Shown piece by piece: positions 1 through 5,005 of a stretch of 5,005 nt of DNA (position 1 is the first letter of the stretch; each line of letters begins with the position of its first letter). Made by a program: the position numbers and the translations under genes. This stretch comes from Bacillota bacterium. GTDB taxonomy: Bacteria > Bacillota > Clostridia > Christensenellales > CAG-138. The stretch lies in contig JAEZLG010000004.1 of assembly GCA_023435855.1 (NCBI GenBank), positions 1 to 5,005 on the forward strand, given 5' to 3'. Under the pieces are notes generated by a model. That model was not told the origin of the DNA and searched no databases. It was given only the letters and a program-made list of their open reading frames with translations.

Positions 1-140
1 AGACCATCATGGTCAACATCCATAAGGCTTCCGCGGATGCCGCTAAGGAATATAACCTCGGTTACAACCTCGTAGCCGGCGCGAACATCGCAGGCTTTAA
101 GAAGGTCGCCGATGCCATGATGGCGCAGGGCCTTGTTTGA
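1..140 (+). CDS. gdhA: Glutamate dehydrogenase, C-terminal end (partial, 5' end outside window)
   Basis: The first 140 bases read as an open frame (codons from base 3) of 45 residues ending in TGA at 138-140. The tail contains VAGANIAGFKKVADAMMAQG, which matches the hallmark C-terminus of the hexameric NAD(P)-dependent glutamate dehydrogenase family (E. coli GdhA ends in a very similar QGANIAGFVKVADAMLAQG stretch). The family enzyme, usually about 445 residues, reversibly converts 2-oxoglutarate, ammonium and NAD(P)H to glutamate in the cytoplasm. Only about the last tenth is visible, so catalytic lysines, the Rossmann fold and coenzyme preference (NADP versus NAD) cannot be judged. The gene is followed after 24 bases by a strong terminator hairpin, so it ends its own transcription unit. 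The family call is firm; the symbol gdhA is by analogy. Confidence 0.9.
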   Translation, partial: TIMVNIHKASADAAKEYNLGYNLVAGANIAGFKKVADAMMAQGLV

Positions 141-164
141 GAATAGCGATAACTGTGCTATAAT
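137..164 (+). promoter_or_regulatory. Extended -10 promoter for transketolase
   Basis: A perfect TATAAT lies at 159-164 and is preceded by TG at 156-157, giving the extended -10 form TGCTATAAT. A reasonable -35, TTGAGA, lies at 137-142 with a 16-base spacer and overlaps the stop codon of the upstream glutamate dehydrogenase gene. Expected transcription start is near 170-172, about 50 bases before the transketolase ATG. It is the best housekeeping-type promoter in any gap of the window. The odd point is that the predicted start falls inside the left arm of the adjoining terminator hairpin. Motifs are read directly; activity is inferred. Confidence 0.7.
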
Positions 165-196
165 AAAGGGCGGAGCGAATGCTCCGCCCTTTTCTT
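165..196 (+). terminator. Intrinsic terminator after glutamate dehydrogenase
   Basis: A 12-bp perfect stem pairs 165-176 (AAAGGGCGGAGC) with 181-192 (GCTCCGCCCTTT) around a GAAT tetraloop, followed by a T-rich tail to 196. The GC-rich 9-bp core plus the TTTTCTT run is the classic Rho-independent form. It starts 24 bases after the glutamate dehydrogenase stop and should end that transcript. Because the transketolase promoter lies immediately upstream of the stem, transcripts started there would lack part of the left arm and should escape termination. Confidence 0.88.
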
Positions 197-219
197 AGAA
201 TTTAACAAGCGGAGGAAGT

Positions 220-2193
220 ATGGAACATATTCAGAGGCAGGCGATCAGCGCCATACGCGTGCTTTCGGCGGAAGCTGTACAAGCCGCAAATAGCGGACAT
301 CCGGGGCTGCCCATTGGCTCAGCGCCTATGGCGTACACCCTGTTTTCACAGATGAAGCAAAACCCAAAAAACCCTAATTTTGAAAACCGCGACAGATTTG
401 TTTTAAGCGCCGGCCATGCGTCGATGCTGCTGTACTCAATTCTGCATCTTTTCGGTTACGGCCTTACGATTGACGATTTGAAGCAGTTCCGTCAATGGGG
501 CAGCCGCACGCCCGGCCACCCGGAATTCGGCCATACCGTGGGCGTTGAAGCGACCACGGGGCCTCTCGGGCAAGGCTTTGCGATGGCAGTCGGCATGGCG
601 ATGGCTGAAAAGCACCTTGCAGCAACATTCAACCGCGAAGGTTTTCCCGTGGTTGACCACTATACTTACACGCTTATGGGCGACGGCTGTATGATGGAGG
701 GCGTTACGAGCGAAGCCGCCTCACTTGCAGGTACTTTAAAGCTCCATAAGTTCATTGCACTCTACGACAGCAACCGCATCACCATCGAAGGCGGTACGGA
801 TATCGCATTCACCGAAGATGTATCGAAGCGCTATGAAGCATACGGCTTCTTCGTGCAGGATGTGAAGGACGGCGAGGATATCGATGCCATCGCGAAGGCC
901 ATTGATGCTGCAAAAGCACAGCATGATAAGCCCTCGCTCATCATCGTGCACACAAAAATCGCGCACGGTACAGCCAAGGAAGGCAAAGCGAGTGCGCACG
1001 GCGAGCCTTTGGGCGAAGACAACATTAAGGCTTACAAAGAAGCTTTGGGCTGGAGCGGGAAAGCATTTGATGTGCCGCAGGATATTTACGACCACTTTGC
1101 CGCCATGCAGCCGCACTTCCAAAAATTCGAGGACGACTATAACTCGCTTATATTATCCTACAAAAAAACGTATCCCGAGCTTTATGAGAAATGGGTAGCT
1201 TATCACAGCGACAAGCTGCCTGAAGCGCTATATAACGACGAAAGCCTGTTCAATGCTGAGGGTAAAAAGGCAACCCGCGCCTTAGGCGGCGATGTGCTCA
1301 ACAAACTCGCGGTATATCTGCCCAATCTGTTCGGCGGAAGTGCAGATCTTGCTCCCTCCAACAAAACGGAGCTTAAAGGCAAACCTTATTTCTCGCAGGA
1401 AACACCGGAAGGGTCGAACATCCATTTCGGCGTGCGCGAGTTTGCCATGGCCGCGGCATGTAACGGTATAGCGCTGCATGGCGGCTTAAGGCCGTACTGT
1501 GCGACCTTCCTCGTGTTTGCGGATTATCTAAAGCCTGCGCTTCGCTTAAGCGCACTCATGCAGATGCCAGTATTGTACGTGCTCACGCACGATTCCATCG
1601 GAGTAGGAGAGGACGGTCCCACACACCAGCCCGTAGAGCAGTTTGCCTCCCTGCGGTTTACACCCAACACTTATTTGTTCCGCCCCGCAGATGCAAAGGA
1701 AACGGCTGCCTGTTATCTTGAGGCACTTAAACTTAAAGCGCCGAGCGTTATGGCTCTTACCCGCCAGGACCTGCCGCAGCTCCCGGATACCAACAAGAAC
1801 GCTGCACGCGGCGGCTATGTACTGCGCGACCCCAAGGGAACGCCTGACATTATTTTGATGGGCTCCGGCTCCGAAGTAGAGCTTATCTACAAGGCTGCTG
1901 ACATACTATCCGTACAGGGTTATACGGCAAGGCTCGTTTCCATGCCTTGTATGGAGCTTTTTGAAAAGCAGGACGAAGCCTATAAAGAAAGCGTGCTTCC
2001 GAAATCCATCCGCAAGCGCGTGAGCGTAGAAGCAGCAGCTACCGTTAGCTGGCAAAAATACGTCGGCTTAGACGGCAAATCCGTAGGCCTAGATCACTTC
2101 GGTGCATCCGCACCCGCATCGCGTGTGTTTGAGGAATTCGGCTTCACCGCAGAGAATGTAGCAAGAGTCGCGCTCGAAGTAATTAAGGGTTAA
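220..2193 (+). CDS. tkt: Transketolase
   Basis: A complete 657-residue transketolase, close to the usual 650-670. It moves two-carbon ketol units between sugar phosphates (xylulose-5-P to ribose-5-P or erythrose-4-P) in the cytoplasm, using thiamine diphosphate and a divalent metal. The N-terminal pyrophosphate domain shows SGHPGLPIG with His27, SAGHAS with His66, His100, GPLGQG at 114-119, and the ThDP/metal motif GDGCMMEG (Asp155) followed by Asn185. His260 lies in SAHGEPLG. The central pyrimidine domain shows Arg353, Ser380, the cofactor-activating Glu407 in GVREFAM, His457, and GEDGPTHQPVEQ with Asp465 and His469; Arg515 is in LTRQ. All align with the cofactor- and substrate-binding residues of E. 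coli TktA, with no key residue missing. The GEDGPTHQP motif and spacing separate it from DXS. The start ATG follows GGAGG (211-215) with a short 4-base gap. It is probably monocistronic, with its own promoter (137-164) and terminator (2209-2242). Confidence 0.97.
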   Translation: MEHIQRQAISAIRVLSAEAVQAANSGHPGLPIGSAPMAYTLFSQMKQNPKNPNFENRDRFVLSAGHASMLLYSILHLFGYGLTIDDLKQFRQWGSRTPGHPEFGHTVGVEATTGPLGQGFAMAVGMAMAEKHLAATFNREGFPVVDHYTYTLMGDGCMMEGVTSEAASLAGTLKLHKFIALYDSNRITIEGGTDIAFTEDVSKRYEAYGFFVQDVKDGEDIDAIAKAIDAAKAQHDKPSLIIVHTKIAHGTAKEGKASAHGEPLGEDNIKAYKEALGWSGKAFDVPQDIYDHFAAMQPHFQKFEDDYNSLILSYKKTYPELYEKWVAYHSDKLPEALYNDESLFNAEGKKATRALGGDVLNKLAVYLPNLFGGSADLAPSNKTELKGKPYFSQETPEGSNIHFGVREFAMAAACNGIALHGGLRPYCATFLVFADYLKPALRLSALMQMPVLYVLTHDSIGVGEDGPTHQPVEQFASLRFTPNTYLFRPADAKETAACYLEALKLKAPSVMALTRQDLPQLPDTNKNAARGGYVLRDPKGTPDIILMGSGSEVELIYKAADILSVQGYTARLVSMPCMELFEKQDEAYKESVLPKSIRKRVSVEAAATVSWQKYVGLDGKSVGLDHFGASAPASRVFEEFGFTAENVARVALEVIKG

Positions 2194-2208
2194 ATACATT
2201 AGACATAG

Positions 2209-2242
2209 ATTCAGGGTTTCGCCTAGCCGAAACCCTGAATTT
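2209..2242 (+). terminator. Intrinsic terminator after transketolase
   Basis: A 13-bp perfect stem pairs 2209-2221 (ATTCAGGGTTTCG) with 2228-2240 (CGAAACCCTGAAT), leaving a 6-base loop CCTAGC. It starts 16 bases after the transketolase stop. The stem is strong, but the T-tract is short (TTTAT, 2240-2244), so termination may be incomplete. The opposite strand has no clear T-tract, so it acts mainly on the plus strand. Confidence 0.72.
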
Positions 2243-2300
2243 ATACTGGTGCAATATCTCTAAAAGAAACAAATCGTAAAGTAAGTTCATAAGCTATACA

Positions 2301-2334
2301 CTCTTTGTGAACCATCGAACGATACCATAAAGAG
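2301..2334. promoter_or_regulatory. Nested dyad upstream of the CPBP gene, possible operator
   Basis: CTCTTT (2301-2306) is matched by AAAGAG (2329-2334), and inside it nearly on the same centre is a second palindrome, ATCG-AA-CGAT (2314-2323). The inner loop of 2 bases is too tight for an RNA hairpin, so a protein-bound DNA operator is the better reading. It ends 23 bases before the CPBP ATG. Promoter candidates near it are weak: TATACA at 2295-2300 lacks a good -35, and TTGTGA (2305-2310) with CATAAA (2326-2331) has only a 15-base spacer. The short arms could arise by chance. Confidence 0.25.
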
Positions 2335-2357
2335 CGTGACCAAGCGGCGGGGGAGAA

Positions 2358-3125
2358 ATGAAAAAAAGTATTCTTGTTCAATTTCTAATTTTGACCGGTG
2401 TGATTGCACTTGTGAGCTGGGGCATTTGTGTAGCCTTCAGCTTATCGGGATTTTCCCTAAATAAGGATTATTGGATGTATCTGCCGTACATGACAGGCGG
2501 ATGGTCACCCACAATCGCCTCCTATTTTGTGTTGAAAAGAAATCGAAAAATATCAGGATTCAGAGAATGGCTGCGGAATGTCTTTGATGCTAAACAACCA
2601 ATATGGGCATATTTACTTATGCTTTTATTTGCCGCTCTCTATTTTATCCCACCGATTATGATTTCGGGAATAACAGAAATGAAGCCGATTTATCTGCTAA
2701 TTGTTCTCGTGCCGCTAATGCTGTTTGGCGGCGGGCTTGAGGAAGCGGGATGGCGATATATTTTGCAGCCTGAGTTGGATGAGAAGATTGGTTATTCTTT
2801 ATCCGCAATCATCGTATCCGCCATTTGGGCTGTATGGCATCTGCCGCTCTTTTTTATTGCCGGTACAGGACAGCAGGGAACGAGCTTTTTACTGTTTGCT
2901 ATAAGCATTATTGGATTGACATTTGCCCTTGGCGCATTGAGAAAAATAACAAAAAGTGTTTTCTTATGCGTATTGCTCCATTCGTTGGTAAATGCCGGCA
3001 GAGGAGTTTTTATTTTTAAAGATACTCTTGTGAGTGCCATCATTATGACCGTGCTGTTGATTGGCGTATCAGTTTGTGCTGTCGTTCTTTATAAGCAGAA
3101 AACGAACAAAGGCGAGCGCGCATAA
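2358..3125 (+). CDS. CPBP family intramembrane metalloprotease (CAAX protease / Abi type)
   Basis: A complete 255-residue, highly hydrophobic protein with about eight membrane segments (roughly 5-30, 39-60, 82-104, 110-126, 146-168, 174-196, 199-214, 224-246). It carries all three CPBP motifs in order: EEAGWR at 128-133 (EExxxR), WAVWH with His161 in the next-but-one helix (usual form FxxxH, here with Trp), and HSLVN at 208-212 (HxxxN). These glutamates and histidines form the metal-dependent active site in Rce1-like proteases, so the protein looks catalytically intact. Relatives process prenylated proteins in eukaryotes; in bacteria some act in bacteriocin self-immunity or on membrane substrates. 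No bacteriocin precursor or ABC exporter is visible nearby, so the substrate is unknown. The ATG is preceded by GGGGGAG (2349-2355) only 2 bases away, an unusually tight spacing. The gene is more AT-rich than transketolase, with longer A and T runs, which could mean separate ancestry or just membrane-protein codon needs. Confidence 0.92.
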   Translation: MKKSILVQFLILTGVIALVSWGICVAFSLSGFSLNKDYWMYLPYMTGGWSPTIASYFVLKRNRKISGFREWLRNVFDAKQPIWAYLLMLLFAALYFIPPIMISGITEMKPIYLLIVLVPLMLFGGGLEEAGWRYILQPELDEKIGYSLSAIIVSAIWAVWHLPLFFIAGTGQQGTSFLLFAISIIGLTFALGALRKITKSVFLCVLLHSLVNAGRGVFIFKDTLVSAIIMTVLLIGVSVCAVVLYKQKTNKGERA

Positions 3126-3170
3126 ATGGAGCACGATGTAAGCTTGAAAATCTCACGATATTACTTTCCC

Positions 3171-3209
3171 ACCAAAACGCGCCGTATGAAACATACGGCG
3201 CGTTTTGGT
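3171..3209. terminator. Perfect 18-bp hairpin, probable bidirectional terminator
   Basis: Bases 3171-3188 pair without mismatch with 3192-3209 around an AAA triloop. The GC-rich core CGCGCCGTATG / CATACGGCGCG is flanked by AAAA on one side and TTTT on the other, so each strand reads core stem then four Ts (followed by GG). It lies 45 bases after the CPBP stop and between convergent genes, the expected place for a shared terminator. The next minus-strand stop (DUF218 gene) is about 200 bases away, so on that strand it would end a long 3' untranslated region. Confidence 0.8.
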
Positions 3210-3415
3210 TGGGGGGTTCGTTTAACTTAGGAAGATCAGGAAAATATCTGATTCATGAGGTTATGATCCATCGCATCACTCCCTTGCTGTGATACCATCA
3301 TAACCCATCAATATGTCAAATCCGCGGCCAAACCATGTACGAATATTTGCTGTTTTGTGAATAAATATTGGAAACAGAAGCCCTCTAAAATCAAAGTGTT
3401 TTGGATAGATTACTC
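3210..3415. other. Non-coding or remnant segment between hairpin and DUF218 gene
   Basis: About 200 bases separate the shared hairpin from the DUF218 stop, and they are more AT-rich than the DUF218 gene. No recognisable gene lies here. On the minus strand a frame open from inside the DUF218 gene runs to TGA at 3278-3276; its segment beyond the DUF218 stop covers 46 codons, including FGRGFDILMGYDGITARE, which I cannot assign. It ends in a TGATG overlap preceded by AAGGGAG, and from the next ATG (3271) an 11-codon frame MDHNLMNQIFS ends at 3236. That has the look of an operon junction between two broken genes, but the frames are short and may be chance. Confidence 0.3.
3259..3305. repeat. Nested inverted repeat
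   Basis: GGTTATGAT (3259-3267) is complementary to ATCATAACC (3297-3305), and inside it ATCAC (3275-3279) is complementary to GTGAT (3289-3293), with a 9-base terminal loop and an asymmetric internal loop (7 and 3 bases). Read on the minus strand, the loop contains AAGGGA and the right side of the structure contains two ATG triplets (3276-3274 and 3271-3269). No T-run follows on either strand, so it is not a standard terminator. The pairing is read directly; any role is unknown. Confidence 0.5.
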
Positions 3416-4189
3416 CTATACATTTCCTCTGAGCCAATATACCGTGAGGGCGATGCTCTCGCGCATATAATCGTTTGGCGAAATGTACCAAACACCCCTT
3501 GCGCCAATGCCTGAGGCGTTAATTCCCATGCGTTTTGCCACAAGCTCCGCGCGGTACACATGGAATTCCGTGGTGATAAAAGCAATATCCAAGTCCGTGC
3601 CGAACCGCTTTTTAAGAAGGGCGAGGGAGTATTGAAAATTCTCGTAGGTGCTCTTTGAGCGGTCTTCAATAATAAGCTTATCCGCATTTACCCCGCGAGA
3701 AAGAAGATAGCTCTTCATGGCAATCGCCTCAGAAACGGTTTCGCCTTCGCCCTGACCACCGCTTAAAACAAGAATGGTATCCGGGTTTTGCTTAAGGTAT
3801 TCATAGGCGGCATCGAGCCTGTACTGTAACGTCAGGGAAACGCGGCTACCCCGTAACCCTGCGCCGAGGACGATTACCGCATCGGCGCTTGAGGGCGGCT
3901 TTTCGTGCCCTTCTTTATAGAGAACAGAGCTTACAACAGCGAAAAAGAGTATAGCTAAAAAGTAGGCGCAAATTAAAAACCACTTGAGAAATGCACCAAT
4001 GCGCGTTGCTTCAAACCATGCAGAAACAGGCACGAAAAAAAGCCCCAGCAAAAGAAGCGGCAATCCCAAAATCGCAGGCAGATACGTGCCGAGGTTACCG
4101 GTCGTGAGGCTTTTAATAATGACCGTGTCCAACACCAAAAGCGATCCTGCCAAAACGAGAAACGCTCTAAACATCCTGTTTCGTGTCAC
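3416..4189 (-). CDS. Membrane-anchored YdcF/SanA-like DUF218 protein
   Basis: A 257-residue protein with three predicted membrane segments (about 7-25, 36-59, 67-91) followed by a DUF218 domain from about 102 to the end. Domain motifs are VIVLGAGLRG (105-114), SGGQGEGE (143-150) with Ser153-Glu154, a YLLSRGV helix end (161-167), IIEDRSKSTYEN (173-184), TTEFHVYRA (206-214) with His210 and Arg213, and Glu244. These glycine-rich, acidic and histidine positions are conserved in the family (E. coli YdcF, SanA, ElyC). Members are linked to envelope integrity and YdcF binds S-adenosylmethionine, but no reaction is settled. Three helices before the domain suggest it faces outward from the membrane. 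The chosen start is GTG at 4189-4187, preceded by AAAGGTGA (4203-4196) with a 6-base gap; an in-frame ATG at 4174-4172 is a real alternative. It overlaps the upstream permease gene by 23 bases (8 with the ATG start), implying one operon with coupled translation. No terminator follows closely; the nearest is at 3171-3209. Confidence 0.9.
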   Translation of the reverse strand: MTRNRMFRAFLVLAGSLLVLDTVIIKSLTTGNLGTYLPAILGLPLLLLGLFFVPVSAWFEATRIGAFLKWFLICAYFLAILFFAVVSSVLYKEGHEKPPSSADAVIVLGAGLRGSRVSLTLQYRLDAAYEYLKQNPDTILVLSGGQGEGETVSEAIAMKSYLLSRGVNADKLIIEDRSKSTYENFQYSLALLKKRFGTDLDIAFITTEFHVYRAELVAKRMGINASGIGARGVWYISPNDYMRESIALTVYWLRGNV

Positions 4190-5005
4190 CTTCTGTCACC
4201 TTTAACTCTTCCACCTTTATGGCGCTTCGCGGCAGCATGTTCGCGCCGTAAACGCCGAGAAGCACCAGTAACGTGCCGAGGCCCTGCATGAGTGAAAAAG
4301 ACTCGCGAAGAAGGAATACGCCCGCCAGCACGGATACGACGGTTGTAAGACCCGCAAAACTTGCTGAGCGCGTCGCGCCAATGCGCTCAATGCCGTAGTT
4401 GCACAGGAAAAAGCCCAAAGCGCAGCAGCCGACACCTAGGTATAATACGCTTAATAGGAATTCTGTATCCCGAAACGGCAGCGTTACATACTCTGTAACC
4501 GTGCCGCTTATGCTATGCTCGATAAAGGCCGCAGCGGAAAACACAAGTGCGCCAAGCGCCATCATTACAAACGTCTTTTCTGCGCTGTTAAAGGCAGAGG
4601 CTTTGCGCGAAAAAAGTACAAAGAAGCTGTCCGAAAACACCGCAATAAGTAAAAGCGCGTAACCGAGAACGTCGAGCGATGAGGAAAAGCCCTTGACGAG
4701 CGCGATGCTCGCTACGCCGATTACGGATATAACAATGCTTATAACCTGCCTTTTGGTGGGAGGCTCGTGCAGCAACGGCCCCGAAAAGATGAGTGTCACA
4801 ATGGGGATGCATGCTAAGAGCGTACCGCTTTCGGATGCCGTGGTGCGCTTAATGCCTGCAGTTTCCGCTATATAATACACCAAGGGCTGGAAAACTGCGA
4901 TGAGAATAAGCGGCCATAGGTTTTTCCCCCTAAGGTCGATTTTAATCACCTTAAAAAGCGCCAATAGCCCCATAGCGGCGAACGCAATAAAGAAACGCCA
5001 GGATA
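4167..5005 (-). CDS. EamA / drug-metabolite transporter family permease (partial, 5' end outside window)
   Basis: The minus-strand frame is open from the right edge (first full codon 5003-5001) to TAG at 4169-4167, giving 278 visible residues. Residues before the first Met (4973) read SWRFFIAFAA and continue its helix, matching the usual EamA RFFIAxxxL second helix, so that Met is internal. About 30-40 residues including helix 1 are missing; full-length relatives are near 300. Two EamA repeats are visible, numbered from that Met: the rest of repeat 1 to about residue 95 (TTASESGTLLACIPIVTLIF, then LLHEPPTKRQVIS), and repeat 2 from about 101 to 247 (GATRSASFAGLTTVVSVLAG, then LLRESFSLMQGLG). 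The repeated pattern of a small-residue helix followed by an acidic E-x motif and a closing helix is typical of ten-helix DMT exporters. Such proteins export amino acids, metabolites or drugs by a proton or exchange mechanism; the substrate is not predictable here. It is the upstream partner of the DUF218 gene. Confidence 0.93.
   Translation of the reverse strand, partial: SWRFFIAFAAMGLLALFKVIKIDLRGKNLWPLILIAVFQPLVYYIAETAGIKRTTASESGTLLACIPIVTLIFSGPLLHEPPTKRQVISIVISVIGVASIALVKGFSSSLDVLGYALLLIAVFSDSFFVLFSRKASAFNSAEKTFVMMALGALVFSAAAFIEHSISGTVTEYVTLPFRDTEFLLSVLYLGVGCCALGFFLCNYGIERIGATRSASFAGLTTVVSVLAGVFLLRESFSLMQGLGTLLVLLGVYGANMLPRSAIKVEELKVTEGDTKQDV
4184..4203 (-). promoter_or_regulatory. Duplicated Shine-Dalgarno before the DUF218 gene
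   Basis: On the minus strand AAGGTGACA occurs twice with a 10-base period (4202-4194 and 4192-4184), inside the last codons of the permease gene. The first copy places AAAGGTGA 6 bases before GTG 4189-4187, an ideal distance. The second copy contains that GTG and ends 11 bases before ATG 4174-4172. The element therefore decides the start of the downstream gene and favours GTG, with the ATG as a possible second start. Confidence 0.55.

Noticed and set aside
736..1122. 128-codon open frame on the minus strand inside transketolase
   Set aside because: It lies fully antisense to a well-supported gene, has no ribosome binding site or recognisable domain, and its composition is what reverse-strand shadows of a GC-balanced gene give.
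884..1198. 104-codon plus-strand frame inside transketolase
   Set aside because: Out-of-frame shadow of conserved transketolase sequence, with no motif of its own.
2242..2247. TATACT as -10 of a CPBP promoter
   Set aside because: The corresponding -35 position falls inside the transketolase terminator stem and shows no TTGACA-like sequence.
3126..3230. 34-codon frame starting right after the CPBP stop (TAAATG junction)
   Set aside because: It runs straight through the 18-bp terminator hairpin and has no separate ribosome binding site or plausible protein pattern.
3391..3687. 98-codon minus-strand frame overlapping the DUF218 C-terminus
   Set aside because: It lies in another frame of the conserved DUF218 domain and lacks any start signal or domain pattern.
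4971..4973. ATG at 4973-4971 as start of the EamA permease
   Set aside because: The frame stays open to the window edge and the upstream residues continue the second membrane helix of the family, so this Met is internal and the true start lies outside the window.

Overview
The window reads as a stretch of chromosome from a low-to-medium GC Gram-positive bacterium, probably a clostridial-type Firmicute. The grounds are strong purine-rich ribosome binding sites, intrinsic terminators after the transcription units, and a hexameric glutamate dehydrogenase tail with an AGANIAGF ending. No rRNA, tRNA, CRISPR array, insertion sequence or phage gene is visible, so the taxonomic call is an inference from gene style only.

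Left half, plus strand: the last 45 codons of a glutamate dehydrogenase gene (1-140) are followed by a compact intergenic region. There a good extended -10 promoter (137-164) sits directly against a 12-bp terminator hairpin (165-196). Next comes a complete transketolase gene (220-2193), closed by its own hairpin (2209-2242). A 115-base gap leads to a CPBP-family intramembrane protease gene (2358-3125), which is visibly more AT-rich than transketolase. A perfect 18-bp hairpin (3171-3209) follows and probably serves both strands.

Right half, minus strand: a drug/metabolite-transporter-family (EamA) permease gene runs in from beyond the right edge (5005-4167). It overlaps a downstream gene for a membrane-anchored YdcF/SanA-type DUF218 protein (4189-3416), so the two look like one translationally coupled operon. 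Between the DUF218 stop and the shared hairpin lie about 200 bases (3210-3415) with no recognisable gene. They hold an unidentified minus-strand reading frame that ends in a TGATG junction within a nested inverted repeat, possibly a gene remnant.

Functionally, glutamate dehydrogenase (nitrogen assimilation or glutamate catabolism) and transketolase (non-oxidative pentose phosphate pathway) are central metabolism. The CPBP protease, the DUF218 protein and the EamA permease are membrane proteins of unassigned substrate. I see no link between the two halves beyond their convergent layout, and no convincing new multi-gene system. The most useful observations are the promoter/terminator overlap before transketolase, the duplicated Shine-Dalgarno at the permease/DUF218 overlap, and the unexplained 3210-3415 segment.
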